From positions 124,001 to 188,000 of the forward strand of contig JAEUME010000016.1 of assembly GCA_016793445.1 (NCBI GenBank): a stretch of 64,000 bases of DNA. Direction: 5' to 3'. Both the position numbers and the translations under genes were made by a program. This DNA comes from Hyphomicrobium sp. (GTDB lineage: Bacteria; Pseudomonadota; Alphaproteobacteria; Rhizobiales; Hyphomicrobiaceae). Positions 55,754 to 63,805 of the stretch are shown in pieces. Position 1 is the first letter of the stretch. Each line of letters begins with the position of its first letter. Below the pieces are notes generated by a model. The model saw only the letters and a list, made by a program, of their open reading frames with translations, was not told the origin of the DNA and did no database searches.

Positions 55754-56893
55754 ATGAGTCGAGAAAAGATCCTCTATGTTGCGACCGAGGATTGGTATTT
55801 CGTCTCCGACACCCTGTCTCTGGCCGCGGCTGCGCGCGCCAAGGGCTATCAGGTGGCGGTTGCCGCGAGGGCTAACGGTAAGGAAGACATCATCCGCAGT
55901 GCGGGCCTCCAATTCCATGCCTTGAACCGGATCTCCAGGGGAGGTACGGGCTTGATATCGGAAGCCCACAGCATTGCGGAGCTGACCCGCCTCTATCACG
56001 CGCTCGCGCCCGATCTTGTTCATCACATTGCTCTAAAGCCCATCCTTTATGGCGCATTGGCCGCGCGGCGGTTGCCACAGACCGCGCTCGTCAATTCGGT
56101 CATGGGTCTCGGATTCGTGTTCACCTCCCAATCCGCCAAGGCCCGGGCGCTGCGTCCTTTCATGGCGATGGCGCTGCGGCTCGCGTTGAGTCGTGAGCGA
56201 TCGCGCACGCTGGTGCAGAACACGGATGACCTCGAAGCCGTCGCACGCCTTTCTCCCGGCGCGCGCGACAAGCTGCGGCTGGTGCGCGGCTCGGGCGTCG
56301 ATCCGGTCAAGTTTGCCCCGACGCCGGAACCGGGCGGCATTCCTGTCGTAGTGCTGCCCGCCCGATTGCTACGCGACAAGGGCGTGGAAGAGTTTGTCGC
56401 CGCCGCGCGCATTCTGACGGCAGCGGGCGTACCGGCGCGCTTCGCACTCGTCGGAGAGCCCGATGCCGACAATCCGGCGTCTGTCACGCAAGCGGAGATC
56501 GACCGGTGGGTTGGCGAGGGCACGATTGAGCACTGGGGTTTCAGAGCGGACATGCCCCAGGTCTACCAGGACGCAACGATCGTCTGCCTGCCGTCCTATC
56601 GCGAAGGCCTGCCGCGCGTCTTGCTGGAGGCCGCTGCATCAGGTCGCGCGGTCGTGACAACGGATGCGCCCGGTTGCCGCGAGGTGGTGCGCAACGGCGT
56701 CAACGGCTGGCTCGCGCGGCCGCGCCACGTGACGACGCTCGCTGATGCGTTGCGCGATGCACTCACCAATCCGGCCCTTCGTGCCACATACGCCGCAGAG
56801 GGGCGCCACCTCGTCGAGGAGCACTACGCCGCCGACATCATCATCGGCCAGACATTGGCGATCTATGAAGACCTGTTGGGCACGCACCGCTAG
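55754..56893 (+). CDS. Glycosyltransferase family 4
   Basis: The ATG at 55754 gives 379 residues (an open frame from 55553 lies mostly over the divergent promoter region). The N-terminal half resembles GT-B donor proteins (MSREKILYVATEDWYF; LVHHIALKPILYGALAAR). The C-terminal half has LPARLLRDKGVEEFV and the EX7E motif in YREGLPRVLLEAAASG. It probably transfers a sugar to a lipid-linked or surface oligosaccharide on the cytoplasmic face. Sequence shape resembles PglA/WbnH-type enzymes; the sugar is unknown. The divergent rfbA suggests LPS or exopolysaccharide. Confidence 0.88.
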   Translation: MSREKILYVATEDWYFVSDTLSLAAAARAKGYQVAVAARANGKEDIIRSAGLQFHALNRISRGGTGLISEAHSIAELTRLYHALAPDLVHHIALKPILYGALAARRLPQTALVNSVMGLGFVFTSQSAKARALRPFMAMALRLALSRERSRTLVQNTDDLEAVARLSPGARDKLRLVRGSGVDPVKFAPTPEPGGIPVVVLPARLLRDKGVEEFVAAARILTAAGVPARFALVGEPDADNPASVTQAEIDRWVGEGTIEHWGFRADMPQVYQDATIVCLPSYREGLPRVLLEAAASGRAVVTTDAPGCREVVRNGVNGWLARPRHVTTLADALRDALTNPALRATYAAEGRHLVEEHYAADIIIGQTLAIYEDLLGTHR

Positions 56894-57008
56894 CTTTCCC
56901 AGAAAAATCCAAATTCGCCAGCAAGATTCGGGACGCTTGCGCCCCGGAATAGGCGTAAACAAACGAAAAAGCGCGATGCCGGGAATGCCCGTCACAGGGG
57001 AGAACACT

Positions 57009-57461
57009 ATGAAATGCACTGCAGCAATGGCCGCGACTGTGATCGGACTGATCTCGTATGCTCCGGCACAAGCCGAAGAGGATGCGCTGGAACAGGGAGC
57101 CTATGATGTCGCGGTTCGACTCGAACTCCCTCATGTGGAGAATGCGGGCGCACAGAAGATCGCGACAATCTGCATCGATAAGGCTGACCCAGGCGGCACT
57201 TTCGGACTCGCCGTTCTTTCGGAAAATAATCCGCTCGGGCATTGCCCCGCGTCGAACGTCCACCAAGAGGGCGATACGCTCACCTTTGACATCAAGTGCC
57301 CGGGCGGAAACGCTGCCGTCGCGTCGGCAAAGTATATTCTGCTCGGACAGCGGTTCGACGCGCGCATTGCGATGAAGATGGGCGGCAAGAACATGACCAT
57401 GACTGAAGTTCAAACAGGGCACCGCACCGGTGACTGCCCGGCTTCTTCACCTCACTCCTAA
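57009..57461 (+). CDS. DUF3617-like secreted protein
   Basis: A 150-residue protein with a Sec signal (MKCTAAMAATVIGLISYAPAQA, cleaved near residue 22). The mature part begins DALEQGAYDVAVRLELP and has ATICIDK, PLGHCPASNVHQEGDTL, FDIKCPGGNAAV and GHRTGDCPA. The four mature cysteines and the ordering (GxYxVxxxxE near the start, T-x-C, C-x-x-S/N, x-C-x-G, G-D-C at the end) fit the DUF3617 family of periplasmic or lipid-exposed proteins of unknown function. It stands alone between a glycosyltransferase and ada. Confidence 0.6.
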   Translation: MKCTAAMAATVIGLISYAPAQAEEDALEQGAYDVAVRLELPHVENAGAQKIATICIDKADPGGTFGLAVLSENNPLGHCPASNVHQEGDTLTFDIKCPGGNAAVASAKYILLGQRFDARIAMKMGGKNMTMTEVQTGHRTGDCPASSPHS

Positions 57462-57656
57462 ACTAAACATTGCCCTGTGATGGCACTCACCGGCGCGTTG
57501 ACACACACGCCGCCCGTAACCTCAGGCCGTTACCTTCAAGCAGATGTGAGCGTGCCGTGAGCAAGGATCTCGATTTGAAAGCAAGGTTCGGAGTGCGCGT
57601 TCGGCGGGCAGCCGTATGATCGTCGGCATGATACATCTGAAAAAACCGGAACACCG

Positions 57657-58730
57657 ATGACGATGATACATGACAAACGCAAGAAGACGATGACGGCAGA
57701 TGAGCAGTGGGCGGCCGTCGTCGCGCGCGATAGAGCTTACGACGGCATGTTCTACTACTCGGTAGCCACGACAGGGGTTTATTGCCGTCCGGCCTGTGCA
57801 TCCCGGCTTGCCAACCGGTCAAACGTCACATTCCACCGTACATGCGAAGACGCGGAAGCCGCAGGCTTCCGGGCTTGCAAGCGTTGCAAGCCCAAAGACC
57901 CATCGTCGGATCAAGAGCACGTGGCAAAGGTCGCCGAGGCATGCCGGTTGATCGAATCTTCTGAAGAGACATTGAAGCTCGACGAACTGGCCGAGGCCGT
58001 TGGGTTGAGCCCTTTCCACTTCCATCGCATTTTCAAGTCAATCGCAGGCGTGACACCCAAAGCCTACGCCGTGGCACACCGTCAGAAGCGGGTGCGTGGA
58101 AGCCTCAAGCAGAACCACACGGTCACACAAGCCATTCACGAAGCCGGCTTTAATTCGAGCGCTCGATTCTACGAAAGGTCGCGGCAGCTCTTGGGCATGA
58201 CGCCCAAGGCGTATCGCGCCGGCGGACCACAAGCAGAGATCCGTTTTGCTGTCGGCCAATGCTCTCTGGGTTCGATTCTTGTTGCTCAGAGCGAGAAAGG
58301 CGTTTGCGCGATTTTTCTGGGTGATGATCCTGAAAAGCTGCTGCGGGACCTTGAAGACAAGTTTCCGCTTGCGCGCCTGATCGGCGGTGATCGCACGTTT
58401 GAAGATCTGGTGGCCAAGGTTGTCGGCTTTGTCGAACGGCCGGCTATCGGTCTCGACTTGCCTCTCGATATTCGAGGCACAGCCTTTCAACACCGCGTAT
58501 GGGAAGCGTTGCGCCGCATACCTGCTGGCAAGACTGTCAGTTACACCGACATTGCCCAACAGATCGGCAAGCCCAATGCTGTGCGCGCGGTCGCCCAGGC
58601 CTGCGCAGCAAACACAATTGCGGTTGCCATTCCCTGCCATCGGGTGGTCCGCAACGACGGAGCTCTCTCAGGATACCGCTGGGGCGTTGCGCGCAAGCGC
58701 GCCCTTCTCGATAAGGAATCGAAGTCATAG
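57657..58730 (+). CDS. ada: Ada: methylphosphotriester/O6-methylguanine-DNA methyltransferase and regulator
   Basis: A 357-residue bifunctional protein. The N-terminal domain has the zinc cysteines Cys43, Cys47, Cys74 and Cys77 (CRPAC; CKRC), with Cys43 the phosphotriester methyl acceptor. An AraC-type HTH follows (LDELAEAVGLSPFHFHRIF). The C-terminal transferase has Cys327 in IPCHRV. It repairs alkylated DNA and becomes a transcriptional activator when methylated. Several ATGs (57657, 57663, 57690) could start it. No Ada box (AAAGCGCA) was seen in the 195-bp region upstream. A C1/methylamine lifestyle could expose DNA to methylating agents, but this link is speculative. Confidence 0.95.
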   Translation: MTMIHDKRKKTMTADEQWAAVVARDRAYDGMFYYSVATTGVYCRPACASRLANRSNVTFHRTCEDAEAAGFRACKRCKPKDPSSDQEHVAKVAEACRLIESSEETLKLDELAEAVGLSPFHFHRIFKSIAGVTPKAYAVAHRQKRVRGSLKQNHTVTQAIHEAGFNSSARFYERSRQLLGMTPKAYRAGGPQAEIRFAVGQCSLGSILVAQSEKGVCAIFLGDDPEKLLRDLEDKFPLARLIGGDRTFEDLVAKVVGFVERPAIGLDLPLDIRGTAFQHRVWEALRRIPAGKTVSYTDIAQQIGKPNAVRAVAQACAANTIAVAIPCHRVVRNDGALSGYRWGVARKRALLDKESKS

Positions 58731-58775
58731 AGGTGCGCGCTATCGCTATGGTCGATTGCGATCTCATGGACTGAG

Positions 58776-58894
58776 TTCCTTCTCCCAGGGAGAAGGTGCC
58801 CCGAGGGGGCGGATGAGGGACTTGCCCAATCAGCGTCGCGTGACGAAGTCCCTCCCCTGTCGCTTCGCGACATCCCCTCCCGTCCCGGGAGAGG
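58776..58894. repeat. Dispersed intergenic repeat, copy 1
   Basis: A 119-bp element beginning TTCCTTCTCCC and ending GGGAGAGG. It contains CTTCTCCC-AG-GGAGAAG near its start, then GGTGCCCCGA, GGGCGGATGAGGG, AATCAGCGTCGC, GAAGTCCCTC, CCTGTCGCTTCGCGACATC (with the hairpin TGTCGC-TTC-GCGACA) and a closing CCC/GGG inverted pair. It matches the element at 63632-63752 at most positions. It lies just after ada, in a gene-free region. Confidence 0.9.
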
Positions 58895-59201
58895 TAAAGA
58901 GTGCCTCCTGTATGGCTAGATCACATCCGTCGCTGCGGACGAGGCCGTCCGTTGGCACGTCGGGGCAGATGACGTTCCGTCTTTTCTTTTTTATCGGACA
59001 CGGGGCATTCGCTTTCCGCTCCCGGCGCAAGGAAAGCAATCACGCACCTTACTGATGCCTTGCTGCGCAATGAACGGCGCGGACCAATGCTTGCACCAGC
59101 CGTCATTCCAGAAAATCGAATATGAAAATCAATTCTTCTTGGTTCGCCCGGTCTAACCTCCGCAATAGTGTCGCCACCCGAACAGGAAAGCGGAGACTGC
59201 A
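58895..59201. other. Gene-free stretch between repeat copy 1 and the cys leader
   Basis: These 307 bp follow the repeat and precede the candidate leader ORF of cysUWA. No gene, hairpin or clear promoter was recognised. Together with 58731-58775 and the repeat, the gap from ada to cysU totals 583 bp. A sulfate-responsive promoter for cysUWA should lie here, but no site could be assigned with confidence. Confidence 0.5.
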
Positions 59202-59294
59202 ATGACCGGTCCGAGGACATCAGTTGACATGAGTCTCCCCTGCGGCAGACTGCAGTCGTCTCTTGCCGTCATCCTCCCGATGATCCTGCGCTGA
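59202..59294 (+). CDS. Candidate 30-residue leader peptide upstream of cysU
   Basis: An ATG at 59202, six bases after GGAG (59192-59195), opens 30 codons ending at TGA 59292-59294, 19 bp before cysU. The peptide reads MTGPRTSVDMSLPCGRLQSS, then LAVILPMILR, with one Cys codon (TGC) at position 14. The palindrome GACTGCAGTC (59248-59257) overlaps codons 16-19. It could be a cysteine-sensing leader for the sulfate operon, but it is very short and could be chance. Confidence 0.35.
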   Translation: MTGPRTSVDMSLPCGRLQSSLAVILPMILR

Positions 59295-59313
59295 CCGGAA
59301 AGAGGGACTTGCG

Positions 59314-60147
59314 ATGTCAAGCTCTGCGCGCCGCGTGCTGCCAGGCTTCGGCCTGTCGCTGGGCTTTACGCTCGCCTATCTATCGCTCATTGTGCTCATT
59401 CCTCTCTCTGCCGTTTTCATCAAGGCTGCAGGCCTGACATATCAGGAATTCCTGGACGCCGTCACCGACCCCCGGGTCGTCGCTTCCTACAAGCTGTCCT
59501 TCGGCGCCTCCTTGCTTGCCGCGGCCATCAATGCCGTCTTCGGCTTGATTCTCGCCTGGGGCCTCGTCCGCTACACGTTTCCTGGCAAGAAGATCGTCGA
59601 TGCCCTCATCGATCTGCCGTTTGCCCTGCCCACGGCCGTCGCGGGCATTTCTCTGACGGCGCTTTACGCCAAGAACGGCTGGCTTGGCCAAATCCTGGAA
59701 CCATTGGGCGTGAAAATTGCCTTTGGACCGGCGGGCGTTCTCGTTGCGCTCATTTTCATCGGCTTGCCGTTCATCGTCCGCACCGTGCAGCCAATCCTTG
59801 AGGACCTGGACGCGGAATTCGAGGAAGCGGCAGCAAGCTTGGGGGCCAATCGTTGGCAGACATTTGCTCGTGTCGTCTTTCCGACGTTGCTTCCGGCGCT
59901 ACTGACCGGCTTCGCACTCGCCTTCGCGCGGGCCGTAGGCGAATACGGTTCGGTGATCTTCATCGCCGGCAATATCCCATTCGTCTCGGAAATCACCCCG
60001 CTCATGATCATCACCAAACTTGAGCAATACGACTATCGCGGCGCGACAGCCGTCGCGTCCGTGATGCTCGTTGTATCGTTCGCTCTGCTCTTGATCATCA
60101 ATGTCTTGCAGGCCTGGACCTCCAAACGCCAAGGTAGGACCACATGA
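59314..60147 (+). CDS. cysU: Sulfate/thiosulfate ABC transporter permease CysU (CysT)
   Basis: A 277-residue integral membrane protein. It has spans beginning LGFTLAYLSLIVLIPLSAVF, the segment DLPFALPTAVAGISLTALY that is characteristic of CysT, and the coupling loop EEAAASLGANRWQTFARV. ISFxxAxGEYGSVIFIAGN follows in form (ARAVGEYGSVIFIAGN). It imports sulfate or thiosulfate for cysteine synthesis with CysW and CysA. Its stop overlaps cysW by 4 bp. No gene for a sulfate-binding protein (Sbp/CysP) lies in front of it. Confidence 0.93.
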   Translation: MSSSARRVLPGFGLSLGFTLAYLSLIVLIPLSAVFIKAAGLTYQEFLDAVTDPRVVASYKLSFGASLLAAAINAVFGLILAWGLVRYTFPGKKIVDALIDLPFALPTAVAGISLTALYAKNGWLGQILEPLGVKIAFGPAGVLVALIFIGLPFIVRTVQPILEDLDAEFEEAAASLGANRWQTFARVVFPTLLPALLTGFALAFARAVGEYGSVIFIAGNIPFVSEITPLMIITKLEQYDYRGATAVASVMLVVSFALLLIINVLQAWTSKRQGRTT

Positions 60148-61037
60148 GCGCTGTCACCCAACTTAATCCGCATTCGGGTTTTGCCAGCCGTTTCGAGAGA
60201 AACATAGCGACCCGCGATCCTCGCTGGGTAAAGTTCCTCGTGCTCGGTCTCGGGCTTACGTTCTTTGCCGTGTTCCTGTTGCTGCCTCTGGTCGCGGTAT
60301 TCGTTGAAGCCCTGAGGAAGGGATGGAGCACCTATTTTGCGGCGCTGGTTGAGCCGGATGCAGCGGCCGCCATCCGCTTGACGCTGCTCGCGGCGGCCAT
60401 CGCTGTTCCACTCAATCTTGTCTTTGGCATCGCCGCGGCTTGGGCCATCGCCAAGTTCGATTTCCCGGGCAAGCAACTGCTCATCACACTCATCGATCTG
60501 CCGTTCTCCGTCTCGCCTGTGGTTGCGGGCCTCATCTACGTGCTCGTCTTCGGCGCGCAGGGCTGGTTCGGCCCATGGCTTTCGGAACACGACATCAGGA
60601 TCATCTTCGCCGTGCCGGGCATCGTGCTTGCCACGATCTTCGTGACGTTTCCATTCATCGCGCGCGAACTGATTCCACTCATGCAGAGCCAGGGCCGCGA
60701 CGAGGAGGAAGCCGCAATCACGCTTGGGGCCTCGGGTTGGCAGGCGTTCTGGCGCGTCACTCTTCCGAACATCAAATGGGCGCTGCTCTATGGCGTGATC
60801 CTCTGCAACGCGCGCGCCATGGGCGAGTTCGGCGCGGTATCTGTCGTATCAGGCCACATTCGAGGTGAGACCAACACCATGCCGCTGCACGTCGAGATTC
60901 TCTACAACGAATACCAGTTTGCGGCAGCGTTCGCCGTGGCATCGCTGCTGGCGCTGCTGGCACTGGTCACTCTGGCGATCAAGACCTATATCGAATGGCA
61001 AGCGGGCCGCGTGTCCCTCCAGGAGCAACTCCGATGA
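60144..61037 (+). CDS. cysW: Sulfate/thiosulfate ABC transporter permease CysW
   Basis: A 297-residue permease. After a hydrophilic N-terminus of about 30 residues come spans such as [20 protein letters not shown], then [20 protein letters not shown] (a CysW signature), the loop [18 protein letters not shown], and [19 protein letters not shown]. It forms the permease heterodimer with CysU. Four-base overlaps on both sides (ATGA with cysU and with cysA) show translational coupling. Confidence 0.93.
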   Translation: MSAVTQLNPHSGFASRFERNIATRDPRWVKFLVLGLGLTFFAVFLLLPLVAVFVEALRKGWSTYFAALVEPDAAAAIRLTLLAAAIAVPLNLVFGIAAAWAIAKFDFPGKQLLITLIDLPFSVSPVVAGLIYVLVFGAQGWFGPWLSEHDIRIIFAVPGIVLATIFVTFPFIARELIPLMQSQGRDEEEAAITLGASGWQAFWRVTLPNIKWALLYGVILCNARAMGEFGAVSVVSGHIRGETNTMPLHVEILYNEYQFAAAFAVASLLALLALVTLAIKTYIEWQAGRVSLQEQLR

Positions 61038-62119
61038 GCATCGAGGTCAGGGACATCCACAAGTCCTTCGGGGCGTTCAAGGCTCTCGATGGCGTCTCGC
61101 TCAGCCTTCCCAAAGGCGAGCTGGTCGCGTTGCTCGGCCCCTCAGGCTGCGGCAAGACAACTTTGCTGCGCATCATCGCCGGCCTTGAGAGCGCCGATTA
61201 TGGCAGCATCCGGCTGTCTGGCGCGGATGCGACGGCCAAGCACGTGCGGGAGCGCCAGGTCGGCTTCGTGTTTCAGCATTATGCGCTCTTCCGCCATATG
61301 AGCGTTTTCGAGAACGTCGCGTTCGGCTTGCGTGTGAAGCCGCGCGGCGAGCGTCCGAGCGAGGCGATCATCCGCGAAAAAGTCATGCGGCTTCTCGATC
61401 TTGTGCAGTTGTCCTGGCTGGCTGACAGATTTCCTTCTCAGCTTTCGGGGGGGCAGCGACAGCGCATCGCATTGGCGAGGGCTCTGGCGGTGGAGCCTCA
61501 GGTTCTCCTCCTTGACGAGCCCTTTGGCGCACTCGACGCCAAGGTTCGCAAGGAATTGCGCCGCTGGCTGCGGCGCTTGCACGACGAGCTGCACATCTCG
61601 TCGATCTTCGTGACGCACGATCAAGAGGAGGCACTCGAGGTCGCCGACAAGATCGTGCTGATGAACAAGGGTCGCATCGAGCAAATCGGCGGACCACGCG
61701 AGATCTACAACGAGCCTGCAACCTCGTTTGCATGCAGCTTCATCGGCAATGTCAACGAGTTCCGCGGTCGTATCGAAGGAAACTACCTCAGGGTCGGCGA
61801 CGATCTCCTGCCTCATGAACCCAGTGATCTTGATCTTGCGGACGGACAGGCCGTTGTCGCTTATGCCCGGCCTCACGACACGGAAATCCATCCGCTTTCG
61901 GCCGACCGGTCCGGCGTGACCGCGAAAGTGAATCGCATTCTGGAAAGCGGCGCCCTGGCCCGCGTGGAACTCGTTGCTAACGGCGCCGCACGCGAGGGCC
62001 GAACGGATTACTTCGAGGTCGAGTTGACGCCGGCAGAAATCGCCGAACTCGGACTTGAGACCGGAAAGCGCGTCCGCCTCACGAGCCGGCGGCTAAGCGT
62101 CTTCAGAGACAAACAGTAA
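61034..62119 (+). CDS. cysA: Sulfate/thiosulfate ABC transporter ATP-binding protein
   Basis: The ATG at 61034, 8 bp after AGGAG, overlaps the cysW stop and gives 361 residues. Walker A GPSGCGKT is at residues 35-42, [17 protein letters not shown] contains the Q-loop, [11 protein letters not shown] is the signature and [11 protein letters not shown] Walker B, with VTHDQEEA after it. A TOBE-type C-terminal domain includes YARPHDTEI, as in CysA proteins that bind sulfate-regulatory ligands. It energises CysUW. The operon ends here. Confidence 0.94.
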   Translation: MSIEVRDIHKSFGAFKALDGVSLSLPKGELVALLGPSGCGKTTLLRIIAGLESADYGSIRLSGADATAKHVRERQVGFVFQHYALFRHMSVFENVAFGLRVKPRGERPSEAIIREKVMRLLDLVQLSWLADRFPSQLSGGQRQRIALARALAVEPQVLLLDEPFGALDAKVRKELRRWLRRLHDELHISSIFVTHDQEEALEVADKIVLMNKGRIEQIGGPREIYNEPATSFACSFIGNVNEFRGRIEGNYLRVGDDLLPHEPSDLDLADGQAVVAYARPHDTEIHPLSADRSGVTAKVNRILESGALARVELVANGAAREGRTDYFEVELTPAEIAELGLETGKRVRLTSRRLSVFRDKQ

Positions 62120-62484
62120 GACGAGCGTACGCGGATCGGCGCTAACATCGCACGCGCGTGCTTTTGCGGACAGATCGTGTATCTGTTCCCATCGGTGTGA
62201 CGTTGCGATCTTGAATGCCTGATGCGCGAGTCCCATGCCTCCGGTGACTGCTGTTTTGCCGAAGACGGGGCCAATATAATTATTTGATCTGCCATTGGCG
62301 CTATCCAGCTCAGCTGCAATATCCCGAGAGCGTTTTAAACTTCTCTTATCGCGATAATTATTTTTCCTTATCGGCGTGCGCTATAGTCGCTCCTTCTTCA
62401 ATTCAAAGTGTTTGTAGCATTTGATTCACGTCATCGCGTGTTTGGAGTCATTCCAGATCATGGAGCTTCGAAAGGAGCACGCCC
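62120..62484. promoter_or_regulatory. Upstream region of ccpA with a perfect 12-bp palindrome
   Basis: This 365-bp gene-free stretch is AT-rich after 62270. TTATCGCGATAA (62346-62357) is a perfect palindrome. TATAGT at 62382-62387 is a candidate -10, with only a weak TTATTT -35 beside the palindrome. No hairpin terminator for cysA was recognised near 62120. A repressor or redox regulator may act at the palindrome; the ligand protein is unknown. Confidence 0.5.
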
Positions 62485-63531
62485 ATGATCATCGCACGCA
62501 CGTCTCTCGCCGCACTCCTCCTGCTGGTCTCCACGCCCGTCCTGGCAAATGAGCTTCGCACCAAGGCTCTGGAGATATTCAAACCGCTTCCATCGACGAT
62601 TCCGGCCGTAAAGGACAATAAGATTACGCCGGAAAAGATTGAACTCGGAAAAGCCCTATTCTTCGATACGCGGCTATCGGCATCCGGCGTCTTCAGTTGC
62701 AATTCTTGTCATAACCTCGCAACCGGGGGCGATGACAATCTCGAAACATCAATAGGCCACGGCTGGCAAAAAGGACCGCGGAATTCGCCAACGGCGCTGA
62801 ACTCGGTGCTCAACGAGGCGCAATTCTGGGATGGACGAGCCGACGATTTAAAGGCCCAAGCCAAAGGTCCGATCCAGGCTGGCGTGGAAATGGCGAACAC
62901 GCCGGCTCAGGTGGAAAAGACACTCAATAGCATGCCAAAGTACATCGAGTGGTTCAAAGCTGCCTTCCCTGGTGACGCAAATCCGGTCTCTTTCGACAAC
63001 ATGGCGAGAGCCATCGAGGCCTTCGAAGCGACTTTGATTACTCCAGCCCCATTTGATGCCTTCCTCAATGGCGACGACGACGCGCTGTCGGCGGATCAGA
63101 AAAAGGGGCTGGAAGCTTTCATGGATAAGGGATGCGCCGCCTGCCATAGCGGCGTCAACGTCGGTGGCCACGGCTACTATCCGTTTGGCGTCGTCGAGAA
63201 ACCGGGCGCTGAGATCCTGCCGTCGAATGACAAGGGACGCTTCGGCGTTACAAAGACCGCCAGCGACGCCTACGTCTATCGTGCGGCTCCCCTGCGCAAT
63301 ATCGCCGTGACGGCTCCCTATTTTCACTCCGGAAAGGTGTGGGACCTGAGGCAGGCTGTCGCCATCATGGGCAGCTCTCAGCTCGGTCAGGAGTTGTCTG
63401 ACCAAGAGGTCAGCCAGATCACGGCGTTTCTTCAGTCGCTGACCGGCAAGGTGCCAGAGATCACCTATCCGGTTCTGCCGGCAGAGACATCGGAAACACC
63501 ACGCCCAAGCGGTGAAGTGACAACGAAGTAA
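62485..63531 (+). CDS. ccpA: Di-haem cytochrome c peroxidase
   Basis: A 348-residue periplasmic enzyme with a Sec signal (MIIARTSLAALLLLVSTPVLA). Two haem c sites are visible: SCNSCHN (Cys72, Cys75, His76) and GCAACHSG (Cys217, Cys220, His221). ELGKALFFDTRLSASG and the PYFHSGKVWDLRQAV segment are standard for the bacterial cytochrome c peroxidase / MauG superfamily. It reduces H2O2 with electrons from cytochrome c. An alternative is a MauG-like maturase for methylamine dehydrogenase, but no mau genes are present and both haems have CxxCH of the peroxidase type. Confidence 0.9.
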   Translation: MIIARTSLAALLLLVSTPVLANELRTKALEIFKPLPSTIPAVKDNKITPEKIELGKALFFDTRLSASGVFSCNSCHNLATGGDDNLETSIGHGWQKGPRNSPTALNSVLNEAQFWDGRADDLKAQAKGPIQAGVEMANTPAQVEKTLNSMPKYIEWFKAAFPGDANPVSFDNMARAIEAFEATLITPAPFDAFLNGDDDALSADQKKGLEAFMDKGCAACHSGVNVGGHGYYPFGVVEKPGAEILPSNDKGRFGVTKTASDAYVYRAAPLRNIAVTAPYFHSGKVWDLRQAVAIMGSSQLGQELSDQEVSQITAFLQSLTGKVPEITYPVLPAETSETPRPSGEVTTK

Positions 63532-63547
63532 ACAGTTGCGAGTGCAG

Positions 63548-63578
63548 CAGGCGGGATTGCGAATTGCAGTCCCGCCTG
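63548..63578. terminator. Hairpin after ccpA, possible terminator
   Basis: CAGGCGGGA (63548-63556) pairs exactly with TCCCGCCTG (63570-63578) around a 13-base loop, 16 bp after the ccpA stop. Only TTCTC follows, not a T run, so termination would be weak or rho-dependent. Confidence 0.5.
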
Positions 63579-63631
63579 TTCTCGATTCCCAAGCATTGCT
63601 TCTATAGCCGGCTGCAATCATATGTGCTCAC

Positions 63632-63752
63632 TTCCTTCTCCCGTGGGGAGAAGGTGCCCCGAAGGGGCGGATGAGGGGCCTGCCGCAATCAGCGTCGCAG
63701 CGTGAAGTCCCTCACCTGTCGCTTCGCGACATCCTCTCCCGGGACCCGGGAA
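63632..63752. repeat. Dispersed intergenic repeat, copy 2
   Basis: A second copy of the 120-bp element at 58776-58894, in the same orientation: TTCCTTCTCCC, GGAGAAGGTGCCCCGA, GGGGCGGATGAGGG, CAATCAGCGTCGC, GAAGTCCCTC, CCTGTCGCTTCGCGACATCC and CCCGGGACCCGGGA. The central TGTCGC-TTC-GCGACA hairpin is unchanged, while the flanking hairpins show compensating or neutral changes. Confidence 0.9.
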
Positions 63753-63805
63753 AGAATGGCTCTCGCGCAAAGCGCTCTGAAGATAACAAGCTCTGGCGCA
63801 CTCAT

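Noticed and set aside
57462-57656. TTGACA at 57498-57503 as an ada promoter.
   Set aside because: No acceptable -10 lies 16-18 bp downstream and no Ada box was found.
58387-59055. An open plus-strand frame through the end of ada and the repeat.
   Set aside because: It is out of frame with Ada's catalytic PCHRV motif, is Ser/Arg-rich and crosses a repeat element.
62421-62434. TTGATTCACGTCAT upstream of ccpA as an FNR/FixK box.
   Set aside because: The left half matches TTGAT, but the right half GTCAT has two mismatches to ATCAA, so it is not distinguishable from chance.
62485-63531. The di-haem protein as a MauG for methylamine dehydrogenase maturation.
   Set aside because: No mauAB or other mau genes are present; methylamine is handled by the N-methylglutamate pathway here, and the protein looks like an ordinary cytochrome c peroxidase.
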